Of a stretch of 24,772 nt of DNA, positions 22,979 to 24,772 are shown in pieces. The position numbers and the translations under genes are program-made. The notes beneath the pieces were generated by a model. The model was not told the DNA's origin and ran no database searches. It was given only the letters and a program-made list of their open reading frames with translations. The stretch is from an uncultured Saprospiraceae bacterium (GTDB lineage Bacteria > Bacteroidota > Bacteroidia > Chitinophagales > Saprospiraceae): positions 1-24,772 of the forward strand of contig CAKZLT010000339.1 in NCBI GenBank assembly GCA_937127195.1, read 5' to 3'. The first letter of the stretch is position 1. Every line of letters starts with the position of its first letter.

Positions 22979-23341
22979 TCACCCTTCAATCTCAATCGTC
23001 AACTCCGTATCTACTGTGATTTCGATGCCGTAAACATCCGTTGCTGTTGCTTGAATCCATTCACTCAACTCCACAAAATGAGCCGCTGTAGAAACTGTTG
23101 CTTCTCTCGAATAATTCATATCCGCATTCCAACCCAATTCATACATTTCGTCTTCTTGCGCTTCGGTTAATTTGGCTTTTCCTTGCAAAAAATGATTACT
23201 CACCGCTTCACAATAAACATCTGGGCTACCCTTTTGTCCTGTAAACTGAATGTAATAATCATCATTCAAATGAATAATGAAAAAATTTCCGTCACCTCCT
23301 TCAGAAGTCAACGCTTGTAATGTATCTATTATATTTTCCAT
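22979..23341 (-). CDS. Small acidic protein, possibly YbjN/TY-Chap-like
   Basis: The 120-residue protein is strongly acidic and soluble, with no Cys motif or signal. It starts MENIIDTLQALTSEGGDGNF and contains YYIQFTGQKGSPDVYCEAVS, then EDEMYELGWNADMNY and a conserved-looking Trp (LSEWIQATATDVYGIE). The strand followed by L-G-W pattern recalls the YbjN / type III chaperone-like fold. That is a fold guess, not homology I can prove. It starts 17 bp after the globin gene and is closed by the terminator at 22915-22947, so it belongs to the same transcript. An A-rich leader (TATAAAAAAAGAT) precedes the start. A role tied to the globin is inference from position only. Confidence 0.75.
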   Translation of the reverse strand: MENIIDTLQALTSEGGDGNFFIIHLNDDYYIQFTGQKGSPDVYCEAVSNHFLQGKAKLTEAQEDEMYELGWNADMNYSREATVSTAAHFVELSEWIQATATDVYGIEITVDTELTIEIEG

Positions 23342-23358
23342 ATCTTTTTTTATAAAAT

Positions 23359-23748
23359 CTATTTAGGTCGATGATTTAAAACAACCATAAATTGAGCAAA
23401 CGCCATTCTTTGAGCAGCATCTTTCGCCCTTTCTGCTCGTAAACCATTATATAATTCATCAACCGTTTCAAACCAAAGCTCTAACCAATGGTCAAAATGA
23501 TTTTTTTCAATACTATGTTCTAAATTCCTATCTACATCAATGTGTTTTTGAGATGGATTACCTTTAAATTTAGGAATACCAAACAAATTAGTTTCCCAAA
23601 AATCAGTTAATTTTTGAAGATGTTCTCCCCATTTATCTTCAGGAATATGGCTATTAAATATATTCCCTAGCAATTCATCTTTTCTTATTTTGGCATAGAA
23701 AGTATCCACTAAAATACTCACATCTTCCCTAGTTTCAATTATTTTCAT
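23359..23748 (-). CDS. Group III truncated hemoglobin
   Basis: The 129-residue globin matches the group III (Ctb-like) pattern: SILVDTFYAKIRKDELLGNI at the start, KWGEHLQKLTDFWET (39-53), GNPSQKH, and NLEHSIEKNHFDHWLELW (75-92). The family proximal haem histidine is within the last stretch, most likely His78. Tyr18 and Trp91 are in usual positions. Group III globins bind O2 or NO under low oxygen and are linked to nitrosative stress or peroxide chemistry; the in vivo role is often unsettled. It is cytosolic. It lies between a cupin gene (29 bp upstream) and a small acidic protein (17 bp downstream), forming a compact set with one terminator. The cupin next to it supports a stress-linked transcription unit (inference). 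Confidence 0.9.
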   Translation of the reverse strand: MKIIETREDVSILVDTFYAKIRKDELLGNIFNSHIPEDKWGEHLQKLTDFWETNLFGIPKFKGNPSQKHIDVDRNLEHSIEKNHFDHWLELWFETVDELYNGLRAERAKDAAQRMAFAQFMVVLNHRPK

Positions 23749-23777
23749 AAGGTTAAATTATTCGTATCTTAAAAAAA

Positions 23778-24128
23778 TTATTTTGAAGAACCTTCCGCCA
23801 CTTTTTCTACTCGCTCTGCTTTATCCAATTTTGATAAGGTTAATCGTACAACGCTGTCTTTTTTCGCTGTCAAATCATGAGGAACATTTCCTTCTAATCC
23901 AAGAATACTACCTTTTTTGAGTGTGTGAACTTCTCCTTTTACACCAAAGTCAATTGTTCCTTCCAAAATATGAACGACAATAGGAAAAGGCGTTTTATGT
24001 TCCTTCATTATTTGCCCTTCTTTCAATAAGATTCTTATTTCTTTTGAAAAAGAAGATTCTAAAATCACCTTAATCATTATCTTTTTATCGTTAAACTCCA
24101 ATTCATTATTAAATGATTTCATTTCCAT
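23778..24128 (-). CDS. Cupin protein next to the truncated hemoglobin
   Basis: The longer ORF begins at 24161, but the ATG at 24128 (MEMKSFNNELEF) is preceded by a long A-rich tract and gives 116 residues, so I prefer it. Cupin features: KEGQIMKEHKTPFPIVVHIL (His ligands), EGTIDFGVKGE, KKGSILGLEGNVPHDL (motif 2 with His), then a charged tail ending EGSSK. Motif 1 lacks the usual second His. Proteins of this type often stand beside globins or other nitrosative-stress genes in Bacteroidota, in my recollection. The protein would be cytosolic and may bind a metal. It lies 48 bp after the urocanase gene and 29 bp before the globin gene, so it may be read from the hut promoter as well as from its own. 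Confidence 0.8.
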   Translation of the reverse strand: MEMKSFNNELEFNDKKIMIKVILESSFSKEIRILLKEGQIMKEHKTPFPIVVHILEGTIDFGVKGEVHTLKKGSILGLEGNVPHDLTAKKDSVVRLTLSKLDKAERVEKVAEGSSK

Positions 24129-24176
24129 TTTTTTTATTTTTTTTAAAAAAAGTAACTTCAACTAACAAAAGCATTG

Positions 24177-24772
24177 TCAATTGTCAATAATCTCATCTAA
24201 ATTCACATCTTCCACCAAGTTCGGAATAGTGACTTTCAAATTAGGGTTACGCTTCATTTCGCGCTGAATAGCAAACATTGCACCTTTATTTCTAGCCCAA
24301 GAGCGACGAGAAATACCATTATTTACATCCCAAAAAAGCATAGATTCTAATCGTCGAGCAGCATCTTCTGAGCCATCAATCAACATTCCAAAACCACCAT
24401 TCATCACTTCTCCCCAACCGACGCCACCGCCATTATGAATAGAAATCCAAGTCGCGCCACGAAAGCCATCGCCGATAACATTATGAATTGCCATATCTGC
24501 CGTGAACATCGAACCATCCTTGATATTAGAAGTTTCGCGATAAGGCGAATCCGTTCCCGAAACGTCGTGATGGTCGCGCCCCAAAACGATTGAACCACTC
24601 AATCGACCCGACTTAATCGCATCATTAAAAGCTTGAGCAATCTTAATTCGTCCTTCGCTATCTGCGTAAAGGATACGCGCCTGCGAACCGACAACTAACT
24701 TATTTTCTTGTGCTGACTTTATCCAATGCAAAGTACCATACAATTGCAATCGCATTTCTTCTGGCGAATGTC
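24177..24772 (-). CDS. hutU: Urocanate hydratase, C-terminal part (cut by the window end)
   Basis: Only the last 198 residues are inside the window; the reading frame stays open to base 24772. Urocanase converts urocanate to imidazolonepropionate in histidine degradation, using tightly bound NAD+. The conserved blocks GSQARILYADSEGRIKIA, GRDHHDVSGTDSPYRE, FTADMAIHNVIGDG and WISIHNGGGVGWGEVMN are intact. The tail after them (DAARRLESMLFWDVNNGISR and on to VDEIIDN-like end) differs from the short Pseudomonas/Bacillus form and fits the longer Bacteroidota-type enzyme. No other hut gene is visible. The cupin-globin set follows on the same strand after 48 bp without a clear terminator between. Confidence 0.95.
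   Translation of the reverse strand, partial: HSPEEMRLQLYGTLHWIKSAQENKLVVGSQARILYADSEGRIKIAQAFNDAIKSGRLSGSIVLGRDHHDVSGTDSPYRETSNIKDGSMFTADMAIHNVIGDGFRGATWISIHNGGGVGWGEVMNGGFGMLIDGSEDAARRLESMLFWDVNNGISRRSWARNKGAMFAIQREMKRNPNLKVTIPNLVEDVNLDEIIDN

Overview
The window looks like chromosomal DNA from a free-living, AT-rich member of the Bacteroidota. Four things point there. One secreted protein ends in a type A type IX secretion (T9SS) sorting domain. Starts are preceded by A/T-rich leaders with no Shine-Dalgarno sequence. Several upstream regions carry the phylum's TAnnTTTG -7 box. The protein families (M1 peptidase fused to a predicted barrel, long-type urocanase, class III truncated globin, small 'MRNK'-ending lipoprotein) are typical of the group. 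I cannot place it below phylum with confidence; Saprospirales or Cytophagales relatives are plausible.

Layout. Positions 1-7295 are all on the minus strand: a secreted M1 metallopeptidase with a predicted outer-membrane barrel, a 61-residue lipoprotein, an eight-helix orphan histidine kinase and a cytosolic S9 oligopeptidase. Then come a YgjP-type metallopeptidase (+), a ten-repeat FG-GAP/VCBS T9SS cargo protein (-), and an AGCS sodium:amino-acid symporter (+) divergent from it across 510 bp without a gene. A plus-strand pair follows: a PolX-like protein whose polymerase site is destroyed but whose PHP nuclease site is intact, and an HD phosphohydrolase. Next is a highly codon-biased secreted protein of ten 23-residue repeats with a peptidoglycan-binding domain, then 3-hydroxyanthranilate dioxygenase with an Ogt methyltransferase 20 bp behind it. 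A QueD/PTPS homologue lies convergent to Ogt.

Positions 19134-21391 are an accessory-looking plus-strand stretch of two small membrane-associated proteins, an unrecognised 299-residue protein and a small cupin. After these come a secreted N-acetylmuramoyl-L-alanine amidase (-) and a minus-strand set: urocanate hydratase (cut by the window end), a cupin, a truncated globin and a small acidic protein, closed by a strong terminator.

How the genes relate. Most are housekeeping or catabolic single units: peptide degradation and amino-acid uptake (M1, S9, AGCS), histidine degradation (HutU), kynurenine-route NAD or tryptophan metabolism (3-HAO), DNA/nucleotide maintenance (PolX-like, HD, Ogt) and envelope biology (amidase, peptidoglycan-binding repeat protein). 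I found no CRISPR array, phage, transposase, tRNA or rRNA, and no clear defence system. The less ordinary signals are the PolX-like protein without polymerase aspartates, the repeat protein, a GC-rich dispersed inverted repeat seen at two places, and two structured non-coding stretches (7451-7520 and 17251-17361).
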